A stretch of 64,000 bases of DNA from Montanilutibacter psychrotolerans (GTDB taxonomy: Bacteria > Pseudomonadota > Gammaproteobacteria > Xanthomonadales > Xanthomonadaceae), in contig NZ_RIBS01000001.1 of the NCBI RefSeq assembly GCF_003719825.1, positions 248,001 through 312,000 on the forward strand. The letters are read 5' to 3'. This document shows, one piece after another, positions 1 through 9,327 of this stretch. Made by a program: the position numbers and the translations under genes. The notes below the pieces were generated by a model. The model worked only from the letters and a program-made list of their open reading frames with translations, was not told where the DNA came from and did not search any database. Within the stretch, counting starts at the first letter, position 1. The number at the start of each line of letters is the position of its first letter.

Positions 1-1
1 A

Positions 2-145
2 GCCACGGTGGTGGCCGAGGCGTTCCGTGGCAAGCTGCCGCTGGCGCGTCACCGCATGGTGTATGCCACGCTCGGCGAGCGCATGGGCGGCGAGATCCAC
101 GCGCTGGCCCTGAAGACGCTCACGCCGGACGAAGCCGGTCGCTGA
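2..145 (+). CDS. BolA/IbaG family protein, 3' end only
   Basis: Only the last 47 codons are inside the window; the start lies upstream. The visible part contains EAFRGKLPLARHRMVYATLG followed by IHALALKTLTPDE, which is the typical C-terminal half of the small BolA-like fold: the conserved F-x-G-x-x-L-x-x-R-H-R segment, then a helix ending in 'ALALKTLTP'. BolA-like proteins of this type (IbaG/YrbA) pair with monothiol glutaredoxins and handle Fe-S clusters or act in acid stress. It lies about 100 bp upstream of murA on the same strand, and a yrbA-murA arrangement is common in gammaproteobacteria, which supports IbaG rather than BolA proper. The missing 5' end prevents a firmer subfamily call. 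Confidence 0.85.
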   Translation, partial: ATVVAEAFRGKLPLARHRMVYATLGERMGGEIHALALKTLTPDEAGR

Positions 146-1504
<1,359 letters not shown>

Positions 1505-1534
1505 CTGATCGCCCTCGCGCAAGACGAAGCCTTC

Positions 1535-1565
1535 AAAAAAAAGCCCCGCGATCGCGGGGCTTTTT
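1535..1565. terminator. Bidirectional Rho-independent terminator after murA
   Basis: Eight A residues, then the perfect palindrome GCCCCGCGATCGCGGGGC (1543-1560), then five T residues. The symmetric A and T tracts let it work for murA on the + strand and for anything arriving from the right. A near-identical copy lies at 1934-1963. Confidence 0.9.
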
Positions 1566-1629
1566 CATGGCGTCCGATGCGGTGGCGGCCAGGCCGGCCG
1601 CAAGCCGCAGGGGCAGGAAATCAGATCTC

Positions 1630-1737
1630 GTAGGGCGCAATAACCGAAGGGCATTGCGCCGGATTCGTGTACGCCGAGGTGGATCTTCATCGCGCATCCG
1701 GTCCGGCGCATTACGCCTTCGGCTAATGCGCCCTACG
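1630..1737. repeat. REPIN-like doublet, copy 1
   Basis: About 108 bp bounded by imperfect terminal inverted repeats of about 34 bp. The left arm begins GTAGGGCGCAATAACCGAAG and continues GGCATTGCGCCGGA; the right arm ends CGGCTAATGCGCCCTACGG. Each arm is itself a small palindrome (GGCGCAAT...ATTGCGCC). Two REP-type palindromes in inverted orientation is the architecture of a REPIN, which is normally mobilised by a RAYT transposase encoded elsewhere. None is in this window. Confidence 0.75.
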
Positions 1738-1781
1738 GGTGCGCGCGGATCCGTCGCGCCGGGAGATCGGCAACGGGTCCC

Positions 1782-1892
1782 GTAGGGCGCAATAACCGAA
1801 GGGCATTGCGCCGGATTGGCTCATGTCGAGGTGGATCCTGATTCGCGCGCGTCCCATCCGGCGCATTACGCCTTCGGCTAATGCGCCCTACG
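1782..1892. repeat. REPIN-like doublet, copy 2
   Basis: Same arrangement as the unit at 1630-1737, in the same orientation and nearly identical in both arms (GTAGGGCGCAATAACCGAAG at the left, CTAATGCGCCCTACGG at the right). The central spacer is more diverged, although a GTCGAGGTGGATC/GCCGAGGTGGATC block is shared. The two units are about 45 bp apart, so this is a tandem pair of doublets. Confidence 0.75.
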
Positions 1893-1931
1893 GCGGCCTG
1901 GCCGCGGATCCGACGCGTCGGTTGATCCGCA

Positions 1932-1963
1932 ACAAAAAAGGCCCCGCGATCGCGGGGCTTTTT
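1932..1963. terminator. Bidirectional terminator downstream of the DUF3108 pair
   Basis: Six A residues, the perfect palindrome GCCCCGCGATCGCGGGGC (1941-1958) and five T residues. It lies about 55 bp past the stop codon of the minus-strand DUF3108 gene and is positioned to end the purM-purN-DUF3108 transcript. It is the second copy of the murA terminator. Confidence 0.88.
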
Positions 1964-2018
1964 CTTGGCGTCTGGCGCGGTAGCGGCATCGCCTGCCGCA
2001 AACCGCGCCGGCAGGAAA

Positions 2019-2726
2019 TCAGCGCACCGACTGCACGCGCAGGTCCATCGCGTCTTCGCCGTCGTCGCGTTGCAGGATTCGCGCCGGCACCGGGATGCCA
2101 TCGACGATCCAGGCGATGGTCTGCTTGCTGCCGTTGGTGCTGACCACCTTGGTGGCCTGCTGGTTGCGTCCACCGACGCTGATCTGTTCGCGCCCGGCGA
2201 TGGTGTAGGTCATCTGCTTGATGCGGCCGTCGTCGACCATCCGGTAGTTCAACGGCCGGCCGGCGACGACATCGCGCACCAAGGCCAGGTTGATCAGCAG
2301 CGCGTCCATGTCGCCGGCCTGCAGCCGCAGCGGGCCGGCGCGGCCTTCCTTCACGTCACCGGTCCAGTTGGCAACGCCGCGACCCCAGTCGTAAATGGCG
2401 TTGCGGACGGTCTTCTTGACCAGGACCTTCGACGAATCCTGGCCCGACAACGGGCGCCACTGGCCGCCGTGCTCGTCGAACACGGTGCTCTGGCTCAGGC
2501 TGGCCAGGCTGTTGGTGATGTTGAGGCTGTAGCGCCAGCGGTTTTCGCCGGCGGCGGAAAGGCTCATCTGGCCGTTCGCACGCATGCCCATGTAGCTGGC
2601 CTGGTAATCGACGGTGAACGGCTGGATTGCCAGGGCGGGCAGGCTGGCCAGTGCCAGTACCGCAGCGCCCAACAGGGCGGGCCACTTCTTCTTGGACTTG
2701 GTGGTTTGCTGGTGCATTTGCGGCAC
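2019..2726 (-). CDS. DUF3108 domain-containing exported protein (second of a tandem pair)
   Basis: 235 residues. The N-terminus has a positively charged stretch (KSKKKWPALL) followed by a hydrophobic segment ending ALASLPALA, a classical Sec signal peptide, so the mature protein is periplasmic. The rest matches the DUF3108 pattern: an initial FTVDYQASYMGMRANGQM strand pair, then repeated beta-rich segments, and a C-terminal 'ARILQRDDGEDAMDLRVQSVR'. The domain function is unknown. It is 4 bp downstream of a paralogue with the same layout (both end in an ILQRDDGE/MLQRENGR-D-x-DLR motif), so the pair arose by tandem duplication. It is probably co-transcribed with purN and purM. Confidence 0.85.
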   Translation of the reverse strand: MPQMHQQTTKSKKKWPALLGAAVLALASLPALAIQPFTVDYQASYMGMRANGQMSLSAAGENRWRYSLNITNSLASLSQSTVFDEHGGQWRPLSGQDSSKVLVKKTVRNAIYDWGRGVANWTGDVKEGRAGPLRLQAGDMDALLINLALVRDVVAGRPLNYRMVDDGRIKQMTYTIAGREQISVGGRNQQATKVVSTNGSKQTIAWIVDGIPVPARILQRDDGEDAMDLRVQSVR

Positions 2727-2730
2727 TCCT

Positions 2731-3510
2731 TTATCGGTATTCGAGCAGGCGCAGGTCGTAGGTGTCCCGACCGTTCTCGCGCTGCAGCATTCGGATCGGC
2801 GTCGGCACGCCGGACGCCACCCAGATCACGGTTTCTTCGTTGCCCGACTCGACGCGACTCACGCGCATGGCCTTGAAGCTGAGTCCGCCGACGGCAACGT
2901 CTTCCATGTCGTTGGCAACCACGTAGTTGTGCTCGCGCACGCGGCCGTCGTCGACGAAACGGTAATGCAGCGACTTGCCGGGTTCGGCATCGCGGATCAC
3001 CGCCAGGTTGATCAGCAGCCCGCTCATGTCGCCTGCGCGCAGCGCAACCGGCGCACGCCGGGTTTCCTTGACGTCGCCGCTCCAGCGCGCGCTGCGGTTG
3101 CCCCAATGGTAGACCCCCACCGTCTGCTTGCGGCCGAACAGGTGCCCACGCACGGTGGCCTGGGTCAGCGGTCGGTAGCCGCCGCCGATGGTGTCGAACA
3201 CGGTGCTCTGCTCTGCGCTGATGCCGGCAAGGCTCAGCAGGCCCTTGGTGCCACGCATGTTGAGGTCGACGCGCCAGCGGCTGCTGGGCTGTTGCACCAC
3301 CTGCATGGTCGCGGCACCCAATGCCTTGCCCTCGTTGAACACCGAGTAGCTGGCGATGAAGGGTTCCAGCGCACTCTGCGCCGCCGGCGCCGCTGCGGCC
3401 GCGGCCGCGGCCGGGGCGGGCGCGGCACTCTGTGCACGGGCGTTCGACAGCGGGACCAGGGCAACCAGGCTGGCGGTGAACAGGGCAGCGGCGAACGGAA
3501 TTCGGGTCAC
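2731..3510 (-). CDS. DUF3108 domain-containing exported protein (first of a tandem pair)
   Basis: 259 residues. A signal peptide (hydrophobic FAAALFTASLVALVPL, cleavage near NARAQSA) is followed by an Ala-rich low-complexity linker of about 25 residues and then the DUF3108 domain starting at EPFIASYSVFNEGKALGAA. The end, PTPIRMLQRENGRDTYDLRL, mirrors its downstream neighbour. The family is periplasmic and uncharacterised. The ATG overlaps the purN stop by 4 bp (3507-3510), which indicates translational coupling to purine synthesis genes, although no functional link is obvious. Confidence 0.85.
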   Translation of the reverse strand: MTRIPFAAALFTASLVALVPLSNARAQSAAPAPAAAAAAAAPAAQSALEPFIASYSVFNEGKALGAATMQVVQQPSSRWRVDLNMRGTKGLLSLAGISAEQSTVFDTIGGGYRPLTQATVRGHLFGRKQTVGVYHWGNRSARWSGDVKETRRAPVALRAGDMSGLLINLAVIRDAEPGKSLHYRFVDDGRVREHNYVVANDMEDVAVGGLSFKAMRVSRVESGNEETVIWVASGVPTPIRMLQRENGRDTYDLRLLEYR

Positions 3511-4187
3511 GGTGTCGTCTCTTGTTCCACAAGGCGTTGATCCGGGTCCAGCTGCAGCGGCAGGTGCAGGGCGCGACCATCGAATCGGACCTGCGATCCC
3601 GCCAGGTCGATCCGTCCGGCTGCCAGCAGGCGTAGCGACGCCAGCAGCAACGGGTGTTCGCGTTCCAGTACCCGCTGCGCCAGCCGGTCGGCGTTGTCTC
3701 CCGGCAGCACCGGCACGCGCGCCTGCGCGATCACCGGGCCACCGTCGAGTTCGGGCGAAACGAAGTGCACGCTGGCGCCGTGCCAGGACACGCCCGCGTC
3801 CAGCGCCTGCTGGTGCGTGCGCAACCCCTTGAAGGCTGGCAGCAGCGACGGGTGGATATTGAGCATCTTCCCGTTGCGTGCAGCCACTTCGCGTTCGCTG
3901 ACCAGGCGCATATATCCGGCACAGACGATGAGATCGGGATGAACGTCGTCGACCAGCCTGAACAAGGATTCATCGTAGTCGGCGCGCGAGGCGAAGGCGC
4001 GTGGCGACAGCGATGCGGTTACCGCGCCGCTCTCGCGACCCTTGGCCAGGGCCGGCGCGTCGGCCTTGTCGGAGAACACGCCGGCCACCACTGCATCCAG
4101 GCTGCCCTGGGCAATGGCGTCGAGAATCGCCTGCAGGTTGCTGCCGCGGCCCGAAGCGAGCACGGCGATTCGGTAGGGGCGACGCAT
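3507..4187 (-). CDS. purN: Phosphoribosylglycinamide formyltransferase (GAR transformylase)
   Basis: Cytoplasmic enzyme of de novo purine synthesis that formylates GAR with 10-formyl-THF. The 226 residues match the family. It has the nucleotide-site GRGSNLQAI (residues 13-21) and the catalytic trio Asn110/His112 in NIHPSLLPAFKG and Asp148 in PELDGGPVI, all intact. It lies downstream of purM with one small membrane-protein gene between, on the same strand, and overlaps the next gene by 4 bp. The purM-x-purN order supports the assignment. Confidence 0.96.
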   Translation of the reverse strand: MRRPYRIAVLASGRGSNLQAILDAIAQGSLDAVVAGVFSDKADAPALAKGRESGAVTASLSPRAFASRADYDESLFRLVDDVHPDLIVCAGYMRLVSEREVAARNGKMLNIHPSLLPAFKGLRTHQQALDAGVSWHGASVHFVSPELDGGPVIAQARVPVLPGDNADRLAQRVLEREHPLLLASLRLLAAGRIDLAGSQVRFDGRALHLPLQLDPDQRLVEQETTP

Positions 4188-4191
4188 GCGA

Positions 4192-4635
4192 TCAGCCGGT
4201 AGTGAACAGCGATTTGACCGAAACCCGCGACAACACGATCACGGTGAACACGCCCAGCACCGTGCCGAACGGGAAGAATGCGCAGGACACTGCGGCCATC
4301 ACCAGGCAGTACGTGTGGTTGCGTCGCTGGCGCAGGCAACGTCCGGCCCGTGCCAGCAAGACGCTGAACGCCAAACCGCAGAGGATCATCAGTCCGGCGA
4401 TCCCGACGAAGAACCAGCCGACCAGCGCCGCCTCCGGCTCGCCCGGACGGTGTGGCGTGTCGAAGGCGCCGGTGATCATCGCGATACCCATGATCAGATG
4501 CAGCACCGGGAACATCGAGAACAGCGCCGTGATACCGGCCACCACGTAGTGGAAAACGCCCAGCAGGTCGAGATGGGCGATGTCCTGCGCCGTGGTGGGA
4601 TCCGGAGCGGGCGACGGGATCGACGGTACGTCCAT
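4192..4635 (-). CDS. Uncharacterised multi-pass membrane protein between purM and purN
   Basis: 147 residues from the ATG at 4633-4635, which sits 8 bp past the purM stop. The hydropathy pattern suggests four membrane segments: about 24-53, 71-95, 110-124 and 125-138. Short polar loops separate them, one (about 97-108) strongly basic with the sequence RAGRCLRQRRNH. I do not recognise a named family. The pattern resembles small DUF4870- or DUF-type inner-membrane proteins often found in such positions. Its position inside the purM-purN unit (5 bp before purN) means it must be co-transcribed, but that does not prove a role in purine metabolism. Confidence 0.75.
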   Translation of the reverse strand: MDVPSIPSPAPDPTTAQDIAHLDLLGVFHYVVAGITALFSMFPVLHLIMGIAMITGAFDTPHRPGEPEAALVGWFFVGIAGLMILCGLAFSVLLARAGRCLRQRRNHTYCLVMAAVSCAFFPFGTVLGVFTVIVLSRVSVKSLFTTG

Positions 4636-4643
4636 CGTGGCGA

Positions 4644-5690
4644 TCAGCCGATGCGCACGCGCTCGCCGCCCGCGGCGGCGGCGACCACCTGGCCGATCGG
4701 GCGATGCGCCAGGCCCAGGCGCTCGAGATCGGCCGACACCCCCGCGACATCGCCCGGCGCAACCACCAGCACGAAGCCGACGCCGCAGTTGAACGTGCGC
4801 CACATCTCGTGCTGCGGCACCGCGCCCTCGCGCTGCAGCCAGTCGAACACCGGCGGCAGCACGATGCTGGACGCCTCGATGTCGAGGCCAAGGCCGTCGG
4901 GGATCACGCGGATGATGTTCTCGGTCAGGCCGCCACCGGTGATGTGGGCCATCGCATGCAGATCGTGCAGCTTCAGCAGTTCGAGGATCGGCTTGACGTA
5001 GAGCGCGGTCGGCGCCATCAGCGCATCGATCAGCGTGACGCCGCCCACCTCGACATCGGCCGGCCGGCCGGCGCGGTCGAAAATGCGACGGATCAGCGAG
5101 TAGCCGTTGGAGTGCGGGCCGCTGGAGGCGATGCCCAGCAGCACGTCGCCGGCGCGCACCTTGCTGCCGTCGAGGATCTGCGACTTCTCGACCGCCGCCA
5201 CGCAGAAGCCGGCCAGGTCGTACTCGCCCGGCGGGTACATGTCGGGCATCTCGGCCGTCTCGCCGCCGATCAGCGCGCAGCCGGACATCTCGCAACCCTT
5301 GGCAATGCCGCCGACCACCGCCACGGTGGTGTCGACATCGAGCTTGCCGGTGGCGAAGTAATCGAGGAAGAACAGCGGCTCGGCGCCCTGCACCAGCACG
5401 TCGTTGACGCACATGCCGACCAGGTCGATGCCGATGGTGTCGTGGCGGCCCAGCTGCTGGGCCAGCTTGAGCTTGGTGCCGACGCCGTCGGTGCCGGAGA
5501 CCAGCACCGGCTCCTTGTACTTGTTCGACAGGTCGAACAACGCGCCGAATCCGCCAAGTCCGCCCATGACCTCGGGGCGGAAGCTGCGCTTGACCAGCGG
5601 CTTGATGCGCTCGACCAGTTCATTGCCGGCGTCGATGTCGACACCCGCATCGCGGTAGGTCAGCGGGGTGGGGGAGGTGGGGTTGGACAC
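4644..5690 (-). CDS. purM: Phosphoribosylformylglycinamidine cyclo-ligase (AIR synthase)
   Basis: Fifth step of de novo purine synthesis: ATP-dependent closure of FGAM to AIR. 348 residues, the normal length. The N-terminal half carries the [10 protein letters not shown] loop, then the [12 protein letters not shown] signature. The middle has YFATGKLD and [13 protein letters not shown], both PurM hallmarks. The C-terminal half has the [15 protein letters not shown] motif. It is the first gene of the minus-strand unit purM-(membrane protein)-purN-DUF3108-DUF3108 and is divergent from the DUF2066 gene, so the promoter must lie in 5691-6000. Confidence 0.97.
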   Translation of the reverse strand: MSNPTSPTPLTYRDAGVDIDAGNELVERIKPLVKRSFRPEVMGGLGGFGALFDLSNKYKEPVLVSGTDGVGTKLKLAQQLGRHDTIGIDLVGMCVNDVLVQGAEPLFFLDYFATGKLDVDTTVAVVGGIAKGCEMSGCALIGGETAEMPDMYPPGEYDLAGFCVAAVEKSQILDGSKVRAGDVLLGIASSGPHSNGYSLIRRIFDRAGRPADVEVGGVTLIDALMAPTALYVKPILELLKLHDLHAMAHITGGGLTENIIRVIPDGLGLDIEASSIVLPPVFDWLQREGAVPQHEMWRTFNCGVGFVLVVAPGDVAGVSADLERLGLAHRPIGQVVAAAAGGERVRIG

Positions 5691-6075
5691 GGGCGGCCTC
5701 GGGCGGTCGCGGGAAAGAGCGCGATTTTAGCAGCCGCGGCGGCCGCCGATGGGCCCCGGACGCGCGCGCGATGCGATACCGGACCTGCGGATGGGCGACG
5801 GCGCCCCCCGACACCCGCGCCTGAGCAGGCCGGCCGGGCGTCGACGACGCGGCCGCTCGTCGCCGTCGAGGCCGCCGGAACGGGCTCTGCGGGGCGCCGC
5901 TGCGCAACCAGTGCCCGGACACCGCGCCGGATGCGAACGCCGCACGCACCGCGTCAATGGACGTGCCGCCGCCACTACGGCACCATTTCGACAATTTCGC
6001 GTGTATGGGATGGCGATGGTTCGTGCAATCCGGGCGGCAGCCCCAGTGACAACCCGACCACCGCTGGCCGCCAGG
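5691..6075. other. Divergent intergenic region between purM and the DUF2066 gene
   Basis: About 385 bp that must hold both divergent promoters. It is very GC-rich apart from a small AT-richer patch near 5980-6005. No convincing palindromic PurR-like operator, riboswitch or small gene was seen. A start for the rightward gene at 6010 instead of 6076 would shorten this region. Confidence 0.5.
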
Positions 6076-7206
6076 ATGCGGGTTGCGTTCTCCTTGGCCT
6101 TCCTGATGGTGCTGCTGCTGGCCAGCTTCACCGCCGTTGCGCAACGCGTCGAAGGCGATCGCGCCAGGGGCCAGGGTGTCTACTCGGCCGAAGTGCCGGT
6201 CAACGGGCAGGGCGAGACGGAGCGTGGCAATGCGTTCGCCCGCGGCCTGGCCGAGGTGCTGGGCAAGATGTCGGGCGACCGCGGCGCCGCGTCGCGCCCA
6301 GGTATCGGCCCGGAGTTGCGTCGCGCCAAGGAGTACGTCAGCAGCTACGACTACCGCCAGGACGAAGGCATCGGCCCCAGCGGTGCGCCGAGCTACCGCA
6401 CCACGCTGGTGGTCCGTTACGACGAGGGCCGCGTCAACGAGCTCGCCGCCACCTACGGCCTGGCCGTGTGGCCGCAGCCGCGACCCAAGCCGGTGCTGTG
6501 GCTGGCCATCGACGACGGCAGCGGCCCGCGCCTGGTCGGTCTGCCGCAGTCCAACGCGGCCCGTGGGGTGCTCGATCGCGCGGTGGCGCGCGGTTACCGG
6601 CTTGGGCTGCCGGGCGGCACCGCCGCCGAGCAGGCGGTGGTCGGATCGATCTGGCGCGGCGACACCGCGGCGGTGGCGCGCGCTTCGCAGCGCTACAGCC
6701 CGCCGATGCAGCTCGTCGGCAAGTTGTATCGCAGCCGTGGCGGCTGGACGGCCGACTGGATCTTCGTCGATGGCGGCCGCGTGCTCTCGCGTTGGTCCCA
6801 CAGCGGTGCCGACGCGCGCCAGGTCATGATCACCGGTGCCGACGGCGCTGCCGACGCCCTGATGCGCCGATACGCCAGGCCCGGCCGCGCCACCAGCCCG
6901 GCCGGCACGTACCGCGTGCGAGTCATCGGCATCGACAGCAGCGGCGATTACCTGCGCCTGTCCGGCTATCTGCAACAGCTGGGCGTGGTCGGCAAGATCA
7001 CGCCGCTGCGCGCCACCCCGGAGGCGGTCGAGTTCAACATCGAGATGCGTGCCGGTCCCACCGGCTTCCGCCGCGCGGTTGCCGCCGGCTCGGTGCTCGA
7101 AGCCGTGGGTGGAGAGACCGGCCTGGCTCCGCCGGACGACGGTGATCCGTCCACGCCTCCCCTCCCGGCTCCGACACCGTCGGTGCAAACCTACCGGCTG
7201 CGCTGA
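6076..7206 (+). CDS. DUF2066 domain-containing exported protein
   Basis: 376 residues if translation starts at the ATG at 6076, chosen because it opens a clean signal peptide (hydrophobic SLAFLMVLLLASFTAVAQ). An in-frame ATG at 6010 would add 22 residues with no signal-like start. The mature part matches DUF2066: VYSAEVPVNGQGETERGNAF near the start, ALAEVLGK-like LAEVLGKMSGDR, then the LAIDDGSGPRLVG strand and later segments. The function is unknown and the protein is predicted to be periplasmic. The stop overlaps the following permease start by one base. In related genomes DUF2066 commonly precedes the PerM-type permease and Hda, as here. Confidence 0.85.
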   Translation: MRVAFSLAFLMVLLLASFTAVAQRVEGDRARGQGVYSAEVPVNGQGETERGNAFARGLAEVLGKMSGDRGAASRPGIGPELRRAKEYVSSYDYRQDEGIGPSGAPSYRTTLVVRYDEGRVNELAATYGLAVWPQPRPKPVLWLAIDDGSGPRLVGLPQSNAARGVLDRAVARGYRLGLPGGTAAEQAVVGSIWRGDTAAVARASQRYSPPMQLVGKLYRSRGGWTADWIFVDGGRVLSRWSHSGADARQVMITGADGAADALMRRYARPGRATSPAGTYRVRVIGIDSSGDYLRLSGYLQQLGVVGKITPLRATPEAVEFNIEMRAGPTGFRRAVAAGSVLEAVGGETGLAPPDDGDPSTPPLPAPTPSVQTYRLR

Positions 7207-8354
7207 TGCACGCTACCGATCCGATGATCGAGATCGCCCGGTTCCTGCGGCGACTGCAGTGGACCGCGCTCGCCGCCGGCGTGTGCTGGCTGCTGTGGCT
7301 GCTTGCCCCGGTACTGACGCCGTTCGTGCTGGCGGCGATGCTGGGCTGGCTGGGCGACCCGCTGGTCGATCGGCTCCAGCGTGCCGGCCGCTCGCGCAAC
7401 GTTGCGGTGACCCTGGTGTTCGCGCTGATGTCGCTGGTGCTGCTGCTCGCCCTGGTGCTGCTGGTGCCGATGCTGGAGCGCCAGATCGGCATCCTGATCG
7501 AATCGCTGCCGCGCTATCGCGACTGGCTGGTGCTGACCGCCATTCCGTGGGTGGAAATGCGCACAGGCTTCGAGATCAGCAACTGGCTCGACCTGGCCCA
7601 CATCATCGAACTGCTGCGCAGCAACTGGGAGCGCGCCGGCGGCGTCGCCTCCACCTTGCTGGGCTACATGTCGCGCTCGGGCTTCGCGCTGATCGGCATG
7701 TTCGCCAACATCGTGCTGCTGCCGGTGCTGACGTTCTTCTTCCTGCGCGATTGGGACCTGCTGGTCGATCGCGTCGCCTCGTTGATCCCGCGTGACTACC
7801 TTGGCACCGTACGTCGCCTGGCCAGCGAATCCAGCGACGTGCTCGGCGCGTTCCTGCGCGGGCAGTTCATGGTGATGCTGGTGCTGGGCGTGATGTACGG
7901 CGTCGGACTGTGGGCGATCGGACTGGACCTGGGCATCCTGATCGGCGTCATCGCCGGCCTGCTGACTTTCGTGCCGTACATCGGTCCGGCCAGTGGCATC
8001 GTGCTGGGCGTCATCGCCGCGCTGGTGCAGTACGGCGACTGGCGGCATGTCGTGGGCGTGCTGGTGGTATTCGGCGTCGGCCAGGTCATCGAGAGCTACT
8101 GGCTCACGCCCAAACTGGTTGGTGACCGCATCGGCCTGCACCCCGTCGCTGTGATCTTCGCCGTGCTTGCGGGCGGACAGCTGTTCGGCTTCCTTGGCAT
8201 GCTGCTGGCATTGCCGGTTGCCGCCGTGGCCAACGTGCTGCTGCGCTACGCGCAGGAGCGCTACACCCACAGCAAGCTGTACGCAGGCGAGCATCCCTCG
8301 ATCGTGTTGCCGGACCAGCCGGCGCGCGTGCCAGTGGAAAACGACGCCGAGTGA
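7206..8354 (+). CDS. AI-2E family transporter / PerM-type permease
   Basis: 382 residues with about eight hydrophobic segments arranged as in the AI-2E (TqsA/PerM) family. There are paired helices at about 16-45 and 65-95, a central amphipathic region (about 100-155), then a cluster of membrane helices from about 160 to 350. The family motif TFVPYIGPASGIVLG is present near residue 255. Substrates of most PerM-type members are unknown, so no solute is assigned. The start overlaps the DUF2066 stop by one base (TGATG-type junction), and hda follows 34 bp later, which indicates one transcription unit. Confidence 0.88.
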   Translation: MHATDPMIEIARFLRRLQWTALAAGVCWLLWLLAPVLTPFVLAAMLGWLGDPLVDRLQRAGRSRNVAVTLVFALMSLVLLLALVLLVPMLERQIGILIESLPRYRDWLVLTAIPWVEMRTGFEISNWLDLAHIIELLRSNWERAGGVASTLLGYMSRSGFALIGMFANIVLLPVLTFFFLRDWDLLVDRVASLIPRDYLGTVRRLASESSDVLGAFLRGQFMVMLVLGVMYGVGLWAIGLDLGILIGVIAGLLTFVPYIGPASGIVLGVIAALVQYGDWRHVVGVLVVFGVGQVIESYWLTPKLVGDRIGLHPVAVIFAVLAGGQLFGFLGMLLALPVAAVANVLLRYAQERYTHSKLYAGEHPSIVLPDQPARVPVENDAE

Positions 8355-8388
8355 GCGTTTCGATTTCCCTGATTCCACGGGTGCTGCC

Positions 8389-9102
8389 ATGAGCGGCAGC
8401 ACGCCGGCCGTACCGCAGTTGCCGCTGGCGCTGCGCTACCCGCCGGACCAGCGGCTGGACACCTACGTGGCGGCACCGGCCGGCACGATCGAGCAGTTGC
8501 AGGCGCTTGCCACCACGCCCGAGGCCGATTGGGTGTACCTGGCCGGGCCGTCCGGCGTCGGCAAGACCCACCTGTTGCTGGCTACCTGCGCCGCCGCCGA
8601 AGCGGCCGGTCGCCGTGCGGGCTACATGCCATTGGCTGCGGCCGCCGGACGCCTGGCCGAAGCGCTGATCGCGTTCGAAGGCAACGACGTGCTGGCGCTC
8701 GACGGCCTGGAGGCGATCGCCGGCGATCGCGACGACGAAGTGGCGTTGTTTGAGTTCCACAACCGCGCCCGTGCCGCCAACGTGTCGGTGTTGTACGCCG
8801 CGCGCGAGCACCCGGCGACGCTGGGCCTGTGGCTGCCCGACCTGCGCTCGCGGCTGTCGCAATGCGGCCGCATCACGCTCGATCCGCTCGACGACGACGG
8901 CCGCCGCAACGTGCTGAGCCAGCGTGCCCAGCGCCGTGGCCTGGTGCTGGAGGAGGCGGCGCTGGACTGGCTGCTCAAGCGCGTCGATCGCGACCTCGGT
9001 GGCCTGACCGCCTTGCTCGACCGCCTGGACCGCGCCTCGCTCGCGGCCAAACGCCGCGTGACGGTGCCGTTCCTGCGGCAGACGCTGGGCGCGCAGGACT
9101 GA
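8389..9102 (+). CDS. hda: DnaA regulatory inactivator Hda
   Basis: 237 residues. An AAA+ protein related to DnaA that, with the DNA-loaded beta clamp, stimulates ATP hydrolysis by DnaA and so limits re-initiation of replication. The start at 8389 gives the N-terminal clamp-binding segment QLPLALRYPP. Walker A is GPSGVGKTHLL (residues about 50-60), Walker B-like LALDGLEAI, and a C-terminal lid with VDRDLGGLTALLDRLDRASL. There is no DNA-binding domain IV, which separates it from DnaA. It is the last gene of the + strand unit before the accessory island. Confidence 0.93.
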   Translation: MSGSTPAVPQLPLALRYPPDQRLDTYVAAPAGTIEQLQALATTPEADWVYLAGPSGVGKTHLLLATCAAAEAAGRRAGYMPLAAAAGRLAEALIAFEGNDVLALDGLEAIAGDRDDEVALFEFHNRARAANVSVLYAAREHPATLGLWLPDLRSRLSQCGRITLDPLDDDGRRNVLSQRAQRRGLVLEEAALDWLLKRVDRDLGGLTALLDRLDRASLAAKRRVTVPFLRQTLGAQD

Positions 9103-9104
9103 CA

Positions 9105-9124
9105 CTCCAACAGAATGTTGGGAG
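9105..9124. other. Short hairpin after hda
   Basis: CTCCAACA-GAA-TGTTGGgAG just past the hda stop forms a compact stem with one bulged G. No T-tract follows, so this is at best a weak or factor-assisted 3' end. Confidence 0.35.
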
Positions 9125-9327
9125 CGAAGTAGGTGTTGTCCGTCTCTTTTGCAATCGGAAACCGCTGGAGTGCTCGGGCCTTGGCGGCTGGATTCGAGCT
9201 GGTAGTCGCTTGCCGGTTCCCGTTCTGCTCAATGCTCGGCGTGCGGTGAGTCGTAGATTCATGCCTGTCGAGATTCGCTCTTCAAATGGAAGTGTCCTTT
9301 TTCGAGGCTATCGTGCTGAACAAGGGA

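Larger units (their letters stand above)
1543..2022. repeat. Direct repeat of about 80-90 bp (terminator plus gene-end copy) flanking 1624-1932
   Basis: The segment running from the terminator palindrome to GCAGGAAATCAG occurs twice, at about 1536-1623 and 1934-2022. The shared order is A-tract, GCCCCGCGATCGCGGGGC, T-tract, a diverged but alignable stretch with conserved GCCGCAA and CCGC blocks, then GCAGGAAATCAG. In the right copy the final TCA is the reverse complement of the stop codon of the DUF3108 gene at 2019-2726, so the left copy looks like a duplicated gene end. About 310 bp of repeat sequence lies between the copies. Confidence 0.7.

Noticed and set aside
4704-7145. An 813-codon open frame on the + strand across purM and the DUF2066 gene
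   Set aside because: It is the antisense or shifted reading of purM and of the DUF2066 gene; both real genes have clear motifs in other frames.
9105-9124. Intrinsic terminator after hda
   Set aside because: The hairpin lacks any T-tract on the + strand, so it is listed only as a hairpin.
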